Of a stretch of DNA of 64,000 nucleotides, positions 55,673-64,000 are shown piece by piece. Within the stretch, counting starts at the first letter, position 1, and each line of letters starts with the position of its first letter. The DNA comes from Candidatus Peregrinibacteria bacterium GW2011_GWA2_33_10. GTDB taxonomy: Bacteria > Patescibacteriota > Gracilibacteria > UBA1369 > GWC2-33-13. The notes under the pieces were generated by a model that ran no database searches, was not told the DNA's origin, and saw only the letters and a list, made by a program, of their open reading frames with translations. The DNA lies in contig LBOO01000002.1 in assembly GCA_000989565.1 (NCBI GenBank), forward strand, positions 1 to 64,000, in the 5' to 3' direction. Both the position numbers and the translations under genes were made by a program.

Positions 55673-57103
55673 TTAATTCAAACCTTCTTCCACTAAAGTT
55701 TCTTCAGATACTTTAATAATATTTTTTTCTTCATCAGTGATCTTTTTCTTCTTCCAAGTTCCTTTCATAAAATAAATTATAAGACCAAACGTAGAAATAA
55801 TATTACTTAAAGGGAAAGACCACCAAATGCCCTCTTCATTAAGAAAATATCTCGATAAAATATAAGCTATTGGGAATTGTAAAACCCATAATGAAATAAA
55901 AGTAAAAATCATAGCCATAAAAGTATCTCCTGCCCCGCGAAGAGTCCCGCTCAAAACTTGATACACACCAATAAAACCAAAACTTAAAGCCATAATTCTA
56001 ATTAAATTTGTGCTTTCTTTGATGGCTTCTAATTCCCCCGGTATAAAAAATTCCGAAAGTTCATGCGCAAAAAAATAAATTAATACACCAGCCAAACTTA
56101 AAATGACAAAGCTGATGATAGTACTTTGTATAGCAATATCTTCAGCTCTTTTTATTTTTTTTGCTCCTATATTCTGCCCTACTAAAGTTGAAGCTGCCAT
56201 AGACAAACCAATCGCCGGAATCACAACAAAACTTAATATTCTAGTCCCAATCCCATAAGCGGCAATTGACGAAGTACCAAATCTAACCACCAAAACAGTC
56301 ATTAAAGCAAATCCAAAAGCTCTGGTAGATTGTTCCAAGGAGGCCGGAATTCCTAATTTAAAAAGGTCCTTAATAATTTTCCAATCAGGTTTTATATCCT
56401 TGATTTTTAAATGAATTCCAAATTTACCCCTAAAAAGATAGTATAAACTGATCATGGCTGCTACCGCTTGAGAAAAAAGCGTTGCAATCGCTGCGCCGGC
56501 AACACCATAAGCAGGAATAACACCCCACCCATTGATTAAAATCGGATCTAAAATTGCGTTTAAAATTACAGTAGCGGAAACAACATACATAGGCAATTTC
56601 ACAACTCCTATACCTCTTAAAACAGACTGGAACATAAAAAAAATAAATACAAATAGCATACCTAAAAAAGATACCTTTAAATAAATAGTCGCATTCATAA
56701 TCACATTATTTTCAGCCCCCATTAATTGAAGTAAATACTCAGCGGAAAAATATCCAACAATGCTTAAAATTAAAGAAACAAATATAATTAGAATAAAAGT
56801 TTGCATGCTTACTTTGTCAATTTTATCATTATCACCTTTCCCTTTATATTGCGCTATAAAAATACTCCCCGCTATAGCCAACCCCCCGCCCAAAGAAATA
56901 ATTAAAAAAATTATTGGAAAACTTAATGAAACAGCGGCAATCGCATTTTCTCCCAATCTTCCAACCCAAAAAGTATCTATAAGGTTGTACGCTGTGTGTA
57001 AAATATTAGCGAATACAATAGGAAGAGATAAAGTTATTAAAGATCTTAATATTGATCCCTCTGTTAATTTATTTACTGACATAGAAATTATTTTAAAAAA
57101 CAC
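55673..57103 (-). CDS. MATE-family efflux transporter
   Basis: LITLSLPIVFANILHTAYNLIDTFWVGRLGENAIAAVSLSFPI; 12 TM. Confidence 0.93.
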   Translation of the reverse strand: MFFKIISMSVNKLTEGSILRSLITLSLPIVFANILHTAYNLIDTFWVGRLGENAIAAVSLSFPIIFLIISLGGGLAIAGSIFIAQYKGKGDNDKIDKVSMQTFILIIFVSLILSIVGYFSAEYLLQLMGAENNVIMNATIYLKVSFLGMLFVFIFFMFQSVLRGIGVVKLPMYVVSATVILNAILDPILINGWGVIPAYGVAGAAIATLFSQAVAAMISLYYLFRGKFGIHLKIKDIKPDWKIIKDLFKLGIPASLEQSTRAFGFALMTVLVVRFGTSSIAAYGIGTRILSFVVIPAIGLSMAASTLVGQNIGAKKIKRAEDIAIQSTIISFVILSLAGVLIYFFAHELSEFFIPGELEAIKESTNLIRIMALSFGFIGVYQVLSGTLRGAGDTFMAMIFTFISLWVLQFPIAYILSRYFLNEEGIWWSFPLSNIISTFGLIIYFMKGTWKKKKITDEEKNIIKVSEETLVEEGLN

Positions 57104-57360
57104 GTAAGTAAAAATTTACTATATAAGAAAAAAAATTACAAATTTGATAATTATTTTATACTGCTCCGTAGCTTTTTTGTTGATAAATCGATAAAATTAT
57201 CTTTAAGCTTCACAGTATTACTTGTCTTTCCGAGCTTTAGCGAAGATTGATACAAAAATTTAAAAGCGTAGGAGTATAAAAGGTTAAAAGTACAATAAAA
57301 ATTTTATTTTTATATTTGTTTCTGTTAAAATCAGCCATAAAGAATATTAAATCTGATTTT

Positions 57361-57564
57361 ATGGATCTTACTTATATAATTTGGAAGGAAAAAGATGTAT
57401 TTCAAGCCTATTGTCTAAACACAGACTTAAGCCGAGCCGGACGGACAAAAGAGGAAGCATTAGCATCACTTGATGAAGCATTGGAGCGGCATTTCAATAA
57501 GCAAAAGCCAAAATTTGTAGAGATTCAGAAACCGGAAATAATAAAAGCGCAAGTTACAATTTGA
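57361..57564 (+). CDS. HicB-like (UPF0150-type) protein, no HicA partner visible
   Basis: MDLTYIIWKEKDVFQAYCLNTDLSRAGRTKEEALASLDEALERHF; downstream gene is on the opposite strand. Confidence 0.65.
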   Translation: MDLTYIIWKEKDVFQAYCLNTDLSRAGRTKEEALASLDEALERHFNKQKPKFVEIQKPEIIKAQVTI

Positions 57565-57604
57565 GAGTGTTTAAATTAACAAATAAGCTTTTAAAGGCTG
57601 ATGA

Positions 57605-58906
57605 TTAAATAACCCCCCCTAGGTCATACGCACTGCCTGAAATAATTTTTACATCATAAAACTTATTAACTTCAAGTGCTTTTTTACTTTTTATAAAAAT
57701 TTGGCCATCAATTTCAGGAGCAAACTTCTCAATTCTCCCAAAATACAATTTAGATTTTTTGTCAAATCCTTCAATTAAAGTTTTCATTATTTTCCCCTTC
57801 AAATTCTGATTTTTTTGCTTAGATATTTTTTGTTGTAAAAACATTAATTCATCCCGTCTCTTCTTCTTTATTTGATTCGAAATTTGACTAGGCATAGAAA
57901 AAGCTTCAGTCCCTTCTTCTCGTGAATACTCAAAAACACCAACATGATCAAAATTAATCTCCTTTAAAAAATTTTTTAAATTCAAAAAAGCCTTTTTATT
58001 TTCTCCGGGAAAACCTGTTATAAAACTGCTTCTCAAATAAATATTTGGGATCTCCCCTCTCAAATATTTAATCTTTTCTAAAATTCTATCTTTATTGGCC
58101 GTCCTTCTCATCTTTTGTAAAATTTCCGCGTCTCCATGTTGCAAAGGAATATCTAAATATTTACATATTTTTTCACTTTCTTTCATCACATTTATTAATT
58201 CAGGAGAAACCCTCTCAGGATAAATATATAAAACTCTAACCCAAAAATCTCCTTTAATTTGACTTATTTTCTTCAGTAATTTCGGTAAAGCAAATTTTTT
58301 ATATAAATCATACCCATAATATCCACAATCCTGAGCTACTAAAACCAATTCTTTCACTCCCATTTTAATTGAATTTTTACATTCTTTGATAATTTCTTCC
58401 ATTTTCCTGCTGCGATATTTACCTTTTAATTTCGGAATTAAACAATAGCTGCATTTGTTGTCACAGCCTTCGGCAATTTTTACATAGCTAAAACCGCCAC
58501 TCGTCAGAAGCATTTTTCCATTTATTTCTTCAAAAACTTTTGGGTTATCATTAACGGCAAAAACTCTTTTATCTTTCAAAATTTCATTAAAAATTTCTCC
58601 AACTTTAAAATAATTTGCACTGCTTATGACAGCTTTTATTTGAGGAAAATTTTCAAAAATACTTTCATCAATTAAACCGCACATACAACCCATTAAAATA
58701 ATTTTCTTATCTTTTAATAATTTCAAATTTTCAAAAACCTCATCTCTGGCCGATTTCAAAAAAGCGCATGTATTTAAAAAAATATATTCAGCATCATTTT
58801 CATTAACTAATTCAACATTTTTTAAATTTCCCAAAATACTTTCAGTATCCGCCAAATTTTTCGGACACCCCAGCGAAACCGCGCTAATTTTGATCAATTT
58901 CCCCAT
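57605..58906 (-). CDS. rimO: ribosomal protein S12 methylthiotransferase-like (radical SAM)
   Basis: ISAVSLGCPKNLADTESILG; KIAEGCDNKCSYCLIPKLKGKYRSR; C-terminal TRAM. Confidence 0.93.
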   Translation of the reverse strand: MGKLIKISAVSLGCPKNLADTESILGNLKNVELVNENDAEYIFLNTCAFLKSARDEVFENLKLLKDKKIILMGCMCGLIDESIFENFPQIKAVISSANYFKVGEIFNEILKDKRVFAVNDNPKVFEEINGKMLLTSGGFSYVKIAEGCDNKCSYCLIPKLKGKYRSRKMEEIIKECKNSIKMGVKELVLVAQDCGYYGYDLYKKFALPKLLKKISQIKGDFWVRVLYIYPERVSPELINVMKESEKICKYLDIPLQHGDAEILQKMRRTANKDRILEKIKYLRGEIPNIYLRSSFITGFPGENKKAFLNLKNFLKEINFDHVGVFEYSREEGTEAFSMPSQISNQIKKKRRDELMFLQQKISKQKNQNLKGKIMKTLIEGFDKKSKLYFGRIEKFAPEIDGQIFIKSKKALEVNKFYDVKIISGSAYDLGGVI

Positions 58907-58919
58907 ATAAATATTCCTT

Positions 58920-58954
58920 TTACGGATTACGGATTACGAATTACGAATTACGAT
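58920..58954. repeat. 7-bp tandem repeat, five units
   Basis: TTACGGA TTACGGA TTACGAA TTACGAA TTACGAT. Confidence 0.9.
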
Positions 58955-59770
58955 TTATTTCAATACAACAACATTAATCTCCGGCTTAGCAAAAAACCTA
59001 ATAGGCAAAAGAGTTGTTCCCACCCCATGAGTAACAAAAACTTGAGAATATTGATTTTTAACCAAACCTTCTCGATATTTCTGTCCAAAGCTTGATTGCG
59101 TATTAGGAGCGTACAATCCAAAAAAAGTCACCTGCCCCCCATGGGTATGACCGCTCAATACCAAATCGATTTTGTCAGTTTCTAAAAACTCCGAAAAATC
59201 AGGATTATGAGAAAGCAAAATTACAAAATCATCTGTTTTCGCGTCCCCGATAGTAGGCTCTAAATTCTGAGTATCGTGCCAAAAATCCCCAACCCCGCCA
59301 ATCTTAAATCTCTCATTTCCTTCACTTATCCATACAGCTTCATTAAGTAAAATTTTTATATTAGCTTTATTCGCGGCTTCCAATATGCGTATCTTCCTAT
59401 TATCCCGTAATACAGAATCATGGTTCCCAAGCACTCCATAAACTCCATATTTTGCTTTAATTTTACCAAAAATCCTAAAAGTATCATCAGCCAAATTAGG
59501 TTCTTTATTTATATAATCACCTCCAAGTAAAACCAAATCAGGATTTTGCTCATTTATTAGCCGTACAACTTTTTCCAATCTTTCCGTTGAAAAATAATGA
59601 CCAAAATGAAAATCAGCCGCAAATATAATTTTTTTATTTTTAATAAATTCCGGAACATCTGAATCTATAATTTCATTGCTTTCAACTTTTAACTGAAAAG
59701 GCTCTATTAATGCCCAAGAAAAACAGATAAATCCAAAAATGAAGAAGATAATAAAAAATTTTTTTAACAT
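58955..59770 (-). CDS. metallophosphoesterase (YkuE/YaeI-like), N-terminal TM
   Basis: KKIIFAADFHFGHYFS..LLGGDYI..GVLGNHDS..LLSHNPD..LSGHTHGGQ. Confidence 0.92.
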   Translation of the reverse strand: MLKKFFIIFFIFGFICFSWALIEPFQLKVESNEIIDSDVPEFIKNKKIIFAADFHFGHYFSTERLEKVVRLINEQNPDLVLLGGDYINKEPNLADDTFRIFGKIKAKYGVYGVLGNHDSVLRDNRKIRILEAANKANIKILLNEAVWISEGNERFKIGGVGDFWHDTQNLEPTIGDAKTDDFVILLSHNPDFSEFLETDKIDLVLSGHTHGGQVTFFGLYAPNTQSSFGQKYREGLVKNQYSQVFVTHGVGTTLLPIRFFAKPEINVVVLK

Positions 59771-59799
59771 TTACAAAAATAGAATTTAAATTATAGCTG

Positions 59800-59925
59800 G
59801 AAATTGCTTCCTAAAGTGCCAGATGTGGCTTTTGTTTGGCAAAAAATAATGTGAGCCCCGTTTACGGGGTGATCATTATTTTTTGGGAGAAAAAAGTCAC
59901 AGATGGCACTTTAGGAAGCAATTTC
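59800..59925. repeat. 126-bp self-complementary (MITE/REP-like) element
   Basis: 22-bp perfect terminal arms GAAATTGCTTCCTAAAGTGCCA / TGGCACTTTAGGAAGCAATTTC, then AAAAAATAATG pairing, then a GCCCCG/CGGGG-type central hairpin. Confidence 0.85.
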
Positions 59926-60234
59926 TTATTTTCGTTCAACTTCAATAGTGCAGTTAGTGACCAAAGCCGCCAAAGCTCCGACAGCAGCTAAAATTGGTGC
60001 GATAACAGTCCCTAATACAGCGAAAGTTACAGGAATTTCCATTAAAACTTCTTTTTTCTCATTTTTTATGATTATTCTTCTTACATTTCCTTCTTTAATT
60101 AACTTTCTTATTTTTTTTAATAATTGATCTCCCGAAGCCTTAATTTCTTCCTTTGTTGATTTTTTATTATTTTCTTTTTCCTTAGAAGAAGTTTTTGTGT
60201 TTTTTGCTCCGGATTTATTTTTTACTATAACCAT
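59926..60234 (-). CDS. DUF4342-family protein
   Basis: LLKKIRKLIKEGNVRRIIIKNEKKEVLMEIPVTFAVLGTVIAPILAAVGALAALVTNCTIEVER. Confidence 0.85.
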   Translation of the reverse strand: MVIVKNKSGAKNTKTSSKEKENNKKSTKEEIKASGDQLLKKIRKLIKEGNVRRIIIKNEKKEVLMEIPVTFAVLGTVIAPILAAVGALAALVTNCTIEVERK

Positions 60235-60315
60235 ATTTAAAAGTTAAAAAATATTTTTGATTACTAAAATACTACCACAAATAAACAAATACTAAAACTC
60301 TCGACATTTATTATC

Positions 60316-60843
60316 TTAAAAACTAATCCTATTCAAAAAATAAATTCCCGCATTCAGGTAAACCGCAAAACTAACCCATACGATGTAAGGAATAAGAAGA
60401 CTTGCTGCTAAAATATTATGCTTTGAAAAATAATATATTGTCATAAATATTGCTAACCACAAAAATACAATTTCAATTAATGCGTATAAGGGATTATGAA
60501 GGCCAAAAAACAAAATGGACCATAATGAATTTAGAATTAATTGGATCGCAAAAAAACTGTAAGCCGCGGATTTGTCGTCATCTTTAATTCTCAGAACAAA
60601 ATCTATTATTCTGTCGAAAAAGTTTTTTTTAATATCCGTTACAATTATTAAGTATAATGCAAAACCCATCAATAAATATAAAACAATCCACGCAGGTCCA
60701 AAAAGCCATGAAGGAGGAGTAAAAGCCGGTTTTGAAAGCAAATTGTACCAGTCATTTATATTTGGAATAGTAAATATACTGCCGATAATACCCGCTAATT
60801 GACTTATTAATATACAAAACAGAAGAATAAAAAACTTTTTCAT
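60316..60843 (-). CDS. TspO/MBR family protein
   Basis: WYNLLSKPAFTPPSWLFGPAWIVLYLLMGFALYLI..LNSLWSILFFGLHNPLYALIEIVFLWLAI. Confidence 0.92.
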   Translation of the reverse strand: MKKFFILLFCILISQLAGIIGSIFTIPNINDWYNLLSKPAFTPPSWLFGPAWIVLYLLMGFALYLIIVTDIKKNFFDRIIDFVLRIKDDDKSAAYSFFAIQLILNSLWSILFFGLHNPLYALIEIVFLWLAIFMTIYYFSKHNILAASLLIPYIVWVSFAVYLNAGIYFLNRISF

Positions 60844-60854
60844 ATTCGATTTTT

Positions 60855-61067
60855 TTAAATTTCAATATCGATTTTGGAATATTTATTCACCCTTCTTGCG
60901 AAAGCTAAAGCAATAATTCCAAATATTATTAAAAAACCACCTATTAAGATTGGTAGTAGATCAGGAAAAATTAAAATTAATAATCCTAAAACTATTGCGA
61001 AAATTCCGTTTAAAATTAAACTCCAAACAATATTCTTCATGAATTTAAAAACGTGTTCATATTTCAT
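60855..61067 (-). CDS. small two-TM DUF308/HdeD-like protein
   Basis: NIVWSLILNGIFAIVLGLLILIFPDLLPILIGGFLIIFGIIALAFARRV. Confidence 0.6.
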   Translation of the reverse strand: MKYEHVFKFMKNIVWSLILNGIFAIVLGLLILIFPDLLPILIGGFLIIFGIIALAFARRVNKYSKIDIEI

Positions 61068-61091
61068 AAAAAAAGGTTTTAAATAATAATT

Positions 61092-62204
61092 TTAAGTTTT
61101 ATTTATTTCTTCATGCGGGTTTAGTACTTCCTGATATTCTAACTCATAAATATGCAAAAATGCCAGCGTTAAAGTTAAAATTAATGGACCAAAAATTAAA
61201 CCCTGAAAGCCGAAAGCAAACACGCCACCTAAAATAACAAGTAAAACCGCTAATGGATGCAATTCCGCCGATGACCCGATTAAATAAGGTTTGACCAAAT
61301 TATCTGATAAGCTGACAACGACTAATCCCCAAATAAGCATAAGTACTCCGGCAAGAATTTTTCCGGTTGCAAAGAAGGAGATAGCAAAAGGAAGCCAAAC
61401 AATCGATGTTCCCAAATAGGGGACAGGGGATAGTAAGGCAGCGATGCCGCCCCAAAAAACCGAATTATTCACACCTCCGACAAACAGTGCTATTCCCACT
61501 AAAAATCCTTGAATAATGGCAGCTCCAAAAACTCCAAATATCAGTGCTTTCATCAACTGATAAATTTTTTCCATTAACTCATCACGAAATTTAGGAGAAA
61601 GAGGCAGTAAACTTTTAAAATGATTTACAATAAATTTTCCCTCTTTCAAAAAATAAAAAATCGCTAAAATAAAAATCAATAAATGAACCGCGATAACAGA
61701 TAAATGTTTTAATAAATTTTTTGTGTTTTCAAGAAGAAACCCGCTTATAGTACCGACAAAATCTCCCGCAACAGAAATAAAATTATTTGTTGAAATAAAA
61801 TTTAGTCCTTGAAGGTCTTTGACAATGTTATAAATCCAAGGATATTTCTCCAATTGCGGTATGATTTCACTGCCATTTGTTTCAAAAGTTGCCACCTTCT
61901 CCGATATTACTTTGTAAGCATCAGTTGCTTGATTCATAAATGAAACAAAAAATAGCGCTAAAATACCATCTATTACAACAAAAACAAACAAAGTTGTTAA
62001 AATCGCCGATAAAATCTTAGGAAACTTTAATCGAATTTGTAAAAAATTGTGTACAGGATTAATGGCTGTGGCAATTATAGCGGCTATAAATAAAGTGCTT
62101 AAAAAAGATGAAACAAATATAAAAAGCACAATAATCAACAAAATCAAAGTCCCTAAAAGAAAATATTTCTGCAGATCTTTAACCACTTGATGATTTCGCT
62201 CCAT
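61092..62204 (-). CDS. AI-2E-family transporter
   Basis: 370 aa, PerM-like TMs, ..SPVPYLGTSIVWLPFAI.. and ..FGFQGLIFGPLILTL. Confidence 0.88.
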   Translation of the reverse strand: MERNHQVVKDLQKYFLLGTLILLIIVLFIFVSSFLSTLFIAAIIATAINPVHNFLQIRLKFPKILSAILTTLFVFVVIDGILALFFVSFMNQATDAYKVISEKVATFETNGSEIIPQLEKYPWIYNIVKDLQGLNFISTNNFISVAGDFVGTISGFLLENTKNLLKHLSVIAVHLLIFILAIFYFLKEGKFIVNHFKSLLPLSPKFRDELMEKIYQLMKALIFGVFGAAIIQGFLVGIALFVGGVNNSVFWGGIAALLSPVPYLGTSIVWLPFAISFFATGKILAGVLMLIWGLVVVSLSDNLVKPYLIGSSAELHPLAVLLVILGGVFAFGFQGLIFGPLILTLTLAFLHIYELEYQEVLNPHEEINKT

Positions 62205-62259
62205 TTTTGTTTATTTAATTAATTTTATTATTATCTAATTATAGCAAAAAATAAAGTCA

Positions 62260-62976
62260 TTAAGCAATTACATGTTTCTCATACACTCCAATCAAATGCA
62301 CCTTGCTCTTTTTAAAAAACTTATCCATCAAAAACTCCAAAAAACACGCGAATCTAAAAAGAATCTCATTAAAACTAATATAGCTTGGATCCCCATTCAA
62401 AATTAAATCCCTTTTCTTAAATCCAATATTCGAAAGTGTCCTATTAATCGTCCTCACAGAATTAATCCTATAAAACTTTGAAAAAGTATCATTCTCCTGC
62501 CGATTATAAAGCCTTTTTGTAAAAAAATCGTGAAATCTTTCAGGAATTAACCTTATTATCCAAACATTATAATTCCATGAATTCGGAGTTAAAAACATTA
62601 CTTTCCCTGAAGGCTTCAAAACTCGATAAATTTCCTTAAATACCTTTTCCGGATCTTCAATGTGCTCCAATGTCCACGCACTAACAACCAAATCAAAAAA
62701 ATTATCTTGAAATGGCAATTTTTCTGCTTTCCCCGGAAATTTATTTTTAATAAAAGAATTCTTATCAAGCGCCCTCTGATCCGGATCAATTCCATATGTT
62801 TCATTTGTCTTAGCATAGACATTCTTCATATATTCATTATGTCCACAACCAATGTCCAGAATCTTACTCCCTTTCATCAAAAACCCATCAATAATTTGTC
62901 TATAGACACTCTGACTATCCTCCCATCCTTTATTCTTTTGTCTATATTTCTCCCGATAAAATTCCTGTTTATTCAT
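62260..62976 (-). CDS. class I SAM-dependent methyltransferase
   Basis: GSKILDIGCGHNEYMKNV..LPFQDNFFDLVVSAWTLEHIEDPEKVFKEIYRVLKPSGKVMFLTPN. Confidence 0.9.
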   Translation of the reverse strand: MNKQEFYREKYRQKNKGWEDSQSVYRQIIDGFLMKGSKILDIGCGHNEYMKNVYAKTNETYGIDPDQRALDKNSFIKNKFPGKAEKLPFQDNFFDLVVSAWTLEHIEDPEKVFKEIYRVLKPSGKVMFLTPNSWNYNVWIIRLIPERFHDFFTKRLYNRQENDTFSKFYRINSVRTINRTLSNIGFKKRDLILNGDPSYISFNEILFRFACFLEFLMDKFFKKSKVHLIGVYEKHVIA

Positions 62977-63039
62977 ACAATTTTTTAAAATGTCTATCGC
63001 ATAATAACATTTTTATCCAACTTTAGACAAAAATGTCTG
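62897..63039. promoter_or_regulatory. second TGTCTA/TAGACA cluster at the 5' end of the methyltransferase gene
   Basis: TGTCTATAGACA (62897-62908), TGTCTA 62939 and 62991, TAGACA 63024, TGTCTG 63034. Confidence 0.5.
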
Positions 63040-63053
63040 CAAATTTTGTCCTC

Positions 63054-63317
63054 TTATTTATAAAACTTCTTAATCCAAATTTTTTTAACTTTAAAAATAG
63101 ATAAACTTGATAAAATAAATGCCAAAGCCGGAATGATCGCATTTATAAAAGGATCAGGCAATTTCGCCAACAAGAAAAAAATTAAAACAACAATGTAAGT
63201 AAATAAACAAACAATAATTTTTCGAGTCCAACTCGTTTCCCAAGCTTTATCCGCTTCCACTCGCTTGTTTCTGGCTTTTATTATTTCAATTTCTTTTAAA
63301 ATTTCATCATTTTTCAT
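63054..63317 (-). CDS. small two-TM hypothetical protein
   Basis: MKNDEILKEIEIIKARNKRVEADKAWETSWTRKIIVCLF..; overlaps stop of upstream gene. Confidence 0.55.
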   Translation of the reverse strand: MKNDEILKEIEIIKARNKRVEADKAWETSWTRKIIVCLFTYIVVLIFFLLAKLPDPFINAIIPALAFILSSLSIFKVKKIWIKKFYK

Positions 63318-63796
63318 AATTGCCCAACAATAACAATATAATTTTTCCCATATTTTTTCGCGCATTTAGGACAAGTCGTATACCACATATACATTTTTTG
63401 AATTTCTAAATTTTTCTCCTGCGCGTATCTTTCGAAGTCCTTACACCATTTGCCTGTTTCTTTGTAATTACCCTCATAAACTTTAAACAAAAACTTTCCA
63501 CTTGATTTTACATTTTCAATATCCTTAATCTCTTTATTTACAGCCACATAAAGATCCATATTCCATTTTGAAGTATGATCAGAAAGACAAAGCCAATCAT
63601 CACTTAACTTTGCGCCGGCAGCTTCAACTTTTTTCATCATTCTCGTAATAACTTGCCCAAAATTAATAGGCATATAAAACAAAGAAAAAACTTTATCTTT
63701 AATAAACAACTTATCCTTCCATTCAACAATTTTCCCATCCCAAGGCGCAGGATCAAATTTCGGACAACATTCAGGTTTTTGATTAGTGTCGTTCAT
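63314..63796 (-). CDS. conserved hypothetical protein with CxxC
   Basis: CCPKFDPAPWDGKIVEWKDKLFIKDKVFSLFYMPINFGQVITRMMKKVE..TTCPKCAKKYGKNYIVIVG. Confidence 0.65.
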   Translation of the reverse strand: MNDTNQKPECCPKFDPAPWDGKIVEWKDKLFIKDKVFSLFYMPINFGQVITRMMKKVEAAGAKLSDDWLCLSDHTSKWNMDLYVAVNKEIKDIENVKSSGKFLFKVYEGNYKETGKWCKDFERYAQEKNLEIQKMYMWYTTCPKCAKKYGKNYIVIVGQL

Positions 63797-63918
63797 GTAA
63801 AAAAATAAATAAATTCGAATTCCTATTGCTACATACTAATTACTAGATACTAAAATTTGCGCCAAATAAGTACGTTAAAATACAAATTTAGCAATAGTGT
63901 GAGCAATAGTAACTAGGG

Positions 63919-63943
63919 AAAAATTTGCCAGGTGCAAATTTTT
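63919..63943 (-). terminator. hairpin immediately 3' of tRNA-Ser(UGA)
   Basis: AAAAATTTGC CAGGT GCAAATTTTT, 10-bp perfect arms. Confidence 0.5.
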
Positions 63944-64000
63944 GGCGGAGGGACTGGGATTCGAACCCAGGAGACTCCAGGGGAGCCTAACGGTTTTCAA
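63943..64000 (-). tRNA. tRNA-Ser(UGA), 5' half outside window
   Basis: Reverse complement TTGAAAACCGTTAGGCTCCCCTGGAGTCTCCTGGGTTCGAATCCCAGTCCCTCCGCCA: anticodon TGA, long variable arm, T-loop, CCA. Confidence 0.88.

Noticed and set aside
55464-55676. 70-aa plus-strand ORF (MSTFWGTDNWRRERGSNPRGG...)
   Set aside because: It reads through the antisense strand of tRNA-Ser(GCU); a classic tRNA-derived spurious ORF.
63801-63918. GCAATAGT direct repeat and AATTACTAGATACTA sequence upstream of the tRNA
   Set aside because: Only two short copies; not enough to call an att site or repeat family.
1-64000. Alternative genetic code (TGA = Gly, code 25)
   Set aside because: Several genes end naturally at TGA (e.g. 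22574, 44709, 57564), and conserved proteins need no TGA decoding.
1-64000. CRISPR array, rRNA operon or intact transposase/prophage
   Set aside because: No regularly spaced repeats, no 16S/23S signature sequence and no transposase or phage structural ORF seen while reading both strands.

Overview
AT-rich, gene-dense 64 kb bacterial chromosomal segment. Its gene content resembles a Candidate Phyla Radiation/Patescibacteria-type genome (DUF4012, VanW, CARDB+SLH, VirB2/TrbC-like small membrane proteins, O-antigen-ligase/TPR, RNase Y). The exact lineage cannot be fixed from sequence alone. TGA acts as a normal stop, so there is no sign of code 25. Most of the window is housekeeping: carB, pdxS/pdxT, murA, lysS, ispDF, dxr, ispE, guaA, recR, folE, rny, pyrD, rimO, pbpC, plus envelope and surface genes. 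Two tRNA-Ser genes are present, one cut off by the window end. No rRNA operon, CRISPR array or intact transposase was seen. Most notable observations: (1) a dense TGTCTA/TAGACA array filling a divergent promoter next to a HTH + coiled-coil + C-terminal TM protein, with a second, smaller cluster about 28 kb away, suggesting a membrane-tethered, RacA-like or autoregulatory DNA-binding system; (2) a lysyl-tRNA synthetase fused to an HD hydrolase domain; (3) a P-loop kinase-dCMP deaminase fusion with AvcD-like domain order; (4) an IspF domain with Asn at a position that is normally a His metal ligand; (5) a 126-bp self-complementary element sharing its core with a terminator hairpin 48 kb away; (6) a decaying 3.5-kb region (about 21.5-25 kb) holding a truncated VOC duplicate with a gene-conversion-like patch, an ORF broken by one TAA, a DKNYY-like remnant and a heavy-metal-binding-domain fragment, none of the last three in the ORF track.
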